Below are positions 5,320 to 5,751 of a stretch of DNA of 5,751 nt, in pieces (within the stretch, counting starts at the first letter, position 1; every line of letters starts with the position of its first letter). This stretch comes from Bacteroidales bacterium GP3. GTDB lineage: Bacteria > Bacteroidota > Bacteroidia > Bacteroidales > Muribaculaceae. The stretch is from positions 7,993-13,743 of the forward strand of contig DAAK01000055.1 of NCBI GenBank assembly GCA_001701075.1, written 5' to 3'. The translations under genes were made by a program, and so were the position numbers. Below the pieces are notes generated by a model. It was not told the origin of the DNA and searched no databases. It saw nothing but the letters and a program-made list of their open reading frames with translations.

Positions 5320-5380
5320 ACGGCAAAATTAGCGCTTCGCCGTTATCTTCGATAGAAGAAAAGAGACATTCAGAACGGCG
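5320..5380 (-). other. Overlapping inverted repeats in the AraC-CatA gap (possible alternative hairpins)
   Basis: In minus-strand order, CGCCGTT (5380-5374) is the exact reverse complement of AACGGCG (5344-5338), whose ACGGC core is also complementary to GCCGT at 5324-5320. The central arm can thus pair upstream or downstream, but not both. A small inner hairpin, TCTTC/GAAGA around a 4-nt loop, lies at 5346-5359. The elements span the AraC stop codon and end 5 nt before the CatA-like start. They could form a terminator/antiterminator or hide the start codon in readthrough transcripts, which is speculative. Confidence 0.3.
5324..5331 (-). promoter_or_regulatory. Possible -7 box for the CatA-like gene
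   Basis: Minus-strand TAATTTTG at 5331-5324, followed by C, is the same sequence seen in the other gaps. Only 9 nt separate it from the ATG at 5314, so a transcript from here would be nearly leaderless. No clear TTTG lies 19-21 bp upstream. Confidence 0.4.
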
Positions 5381-5751
5381 AGGCAAACAAATCTGAATAC
5401 ACAGGTTGTTTTTTCAGTAATTCTGACGGGGTTTGTCCTGAATAACAGCGGCACTCACGGATAAAATGTGACTGGTCAGCATATCCGCAAGAATATGCGA
5501 TATCGGCAAAATCTCGTTTGCCGTTCTGCATAAGCAACAATGATTTCTGAAAACGTGATACCTTTGAATATTCCTTAGGCTTCATGCCCACAGCATTAAA
5601 AAATACACGCTCAAATTGCTTCCGACTCAAGCATGCATATTCAGCCAAGCTCAGAACACTGATGGTATTATCCAAGCTCAGAACACTGATGGTATTATCA
5701 AGGAATAACTGTTTCAGAGAGGCTCCAATTCTTTTGAAATTGTAAATTGCC
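5370..5751 (-). CDS. AraC-family transcriptional regulator, C-terminal part (5' end outside window)
   Basis: The frame is open to the window edge, giving 126 visible residues ending at TGA 5370-5372; the start and any ligand domain lie beyond 5751. The double helix-turn-helix of AraC/XylS proteins is present. First comes SLAEYACLSRKQFERVFFNAVGMKPKEY, then the second HTH with the family signature DFADIAYSCGYADQSHFIREC followed by SGQTPSELL. The ACLSRKQFERVF wording resembles the AraC regulators of Bacteroidota that I recall. Nine residues, DNTISVLSL, occur twice in tandem (18-26 and 27-35), encoded by an exact 27-bp duplication that keeps the frame but lengthens the segment before the first HTH. 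It is followed at 55 nt by the CatA-like gene on the same strand, its likely target or cotranscribed partner. A start at the TTG 5673-5675 was dismissed, since homologous sequence continues upstream. Confidence 0.88.
   Translation of the reverse strand, partial: AIYNFKRIGASLKQLFLDNTISVLSLDNTISVLSLAEYACLSRKQFERVFFNAVGMKPKEYSKVSRFQKSLLLMQNGKRDFADIAYSCGYADQSHFIRECRCYSGQTPSELLKKQPVYSDLFASPF
5645..5698. repeat. Exact 27-bp tandem duplication inside the AraC gene
   Basis: The unit beginning CCAAGCTCAG and ending GGTATTAT occurs at 5645-5671 and again at 5672-5698 with no mismatch. Its length, divisible by three, inserts nine residues without breaking the frame. The lack of divergence, even at silent positions, points to a recent slippage or recombination event, or to an assembly artefact. 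Confidence 0.95.

Noticed and set aside
5645..5698. CRISPR-like repeat or attachment-site duplication
   Set aside because: The copies are directly adjacent with no spacer, lie in a conserved coding frame, and no integrase or Cas gene is near.

Overview
The window looks like a stretch of chromosome from a member of the Bacteroidota, probably the order Bacteroidales (Bacteroides, Prevotella or Muribaculaceae type). The main evidence is promoter style. TAATTTTG or TAACTTTG boxes, matching the Bacteroides -7 consensus TAnnTTTG, lie in all three regulatory gaps, and one has a textbook TTTG-N19-TAACTTTG layout. Shine-Dalgarno sequences are weak or absent. Several proteins also read like Bacteroidales families. 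Genus is not resolved. No rRNA, tRNA, CRISPR array, transposase or phage gene is visible.

Layout. (1) Positions 1-1217, minus strand: a tight operon in transcription order HxlR-type regulator, GNAT acetyltransferase, 4-oxalocrotonate-tautomerase-like protein, HAD phosphatase (cut by the window edge). The gaps are 6 nt, a 20-nt overlap and a 4-nt ATGA overlap. (2) 1218-1352: an operator-rich divergent gap with a 16-mer direct repeat of 19-bp period and a perfect inverted repeat whose arms are two opposing -7 boxes. (3) 1353-2246, plus: a stand-alone radical SAM protein. (4) 2334-3204, minus: an EamA/DMT-type transporter broken by a single-base frameshift. (5) 3205-3359: a second divergent gap with a palindrome, a repeated GGGA-N4-TTCCTA element spaced 31 bp, and a consensus promoter. 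(6) 3360-3833, plus: an Lrp/AsnC regulator. (7) 3845-3880: a hairpin between convergent genes. (8) 3909-4544, minus: a DJ-1/PfpI protein with an apparent signal peptide. (9) 4700-5314, minus: a CatA-like acyltransferase with HHxxxDG but apparently without the oxyanion serine. (10) 5370-5751, minus: the C-terminal part of an AraC-family regulator with an exact 27-bp in-frame tandem duplication.

How the genes fit together. The window is three regulator-effector pairs side by side: HxlR with its own operon and a divergent radical SAM gene, Lrp with a divergent exporter-like DMT gene, and AraC with the CatA-like gene just downstream. The HxlR, tautomerase, GNAT, HAD and DJ-1 genes would suit electrophile or small-molecule detoxification, but that is inference. 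No complete, clearly new system is evident. The most notable observations are the AraC duplication, the exporter frameshift, the exported DJ-1 protein and the operator architecture of the two divergent gaps.
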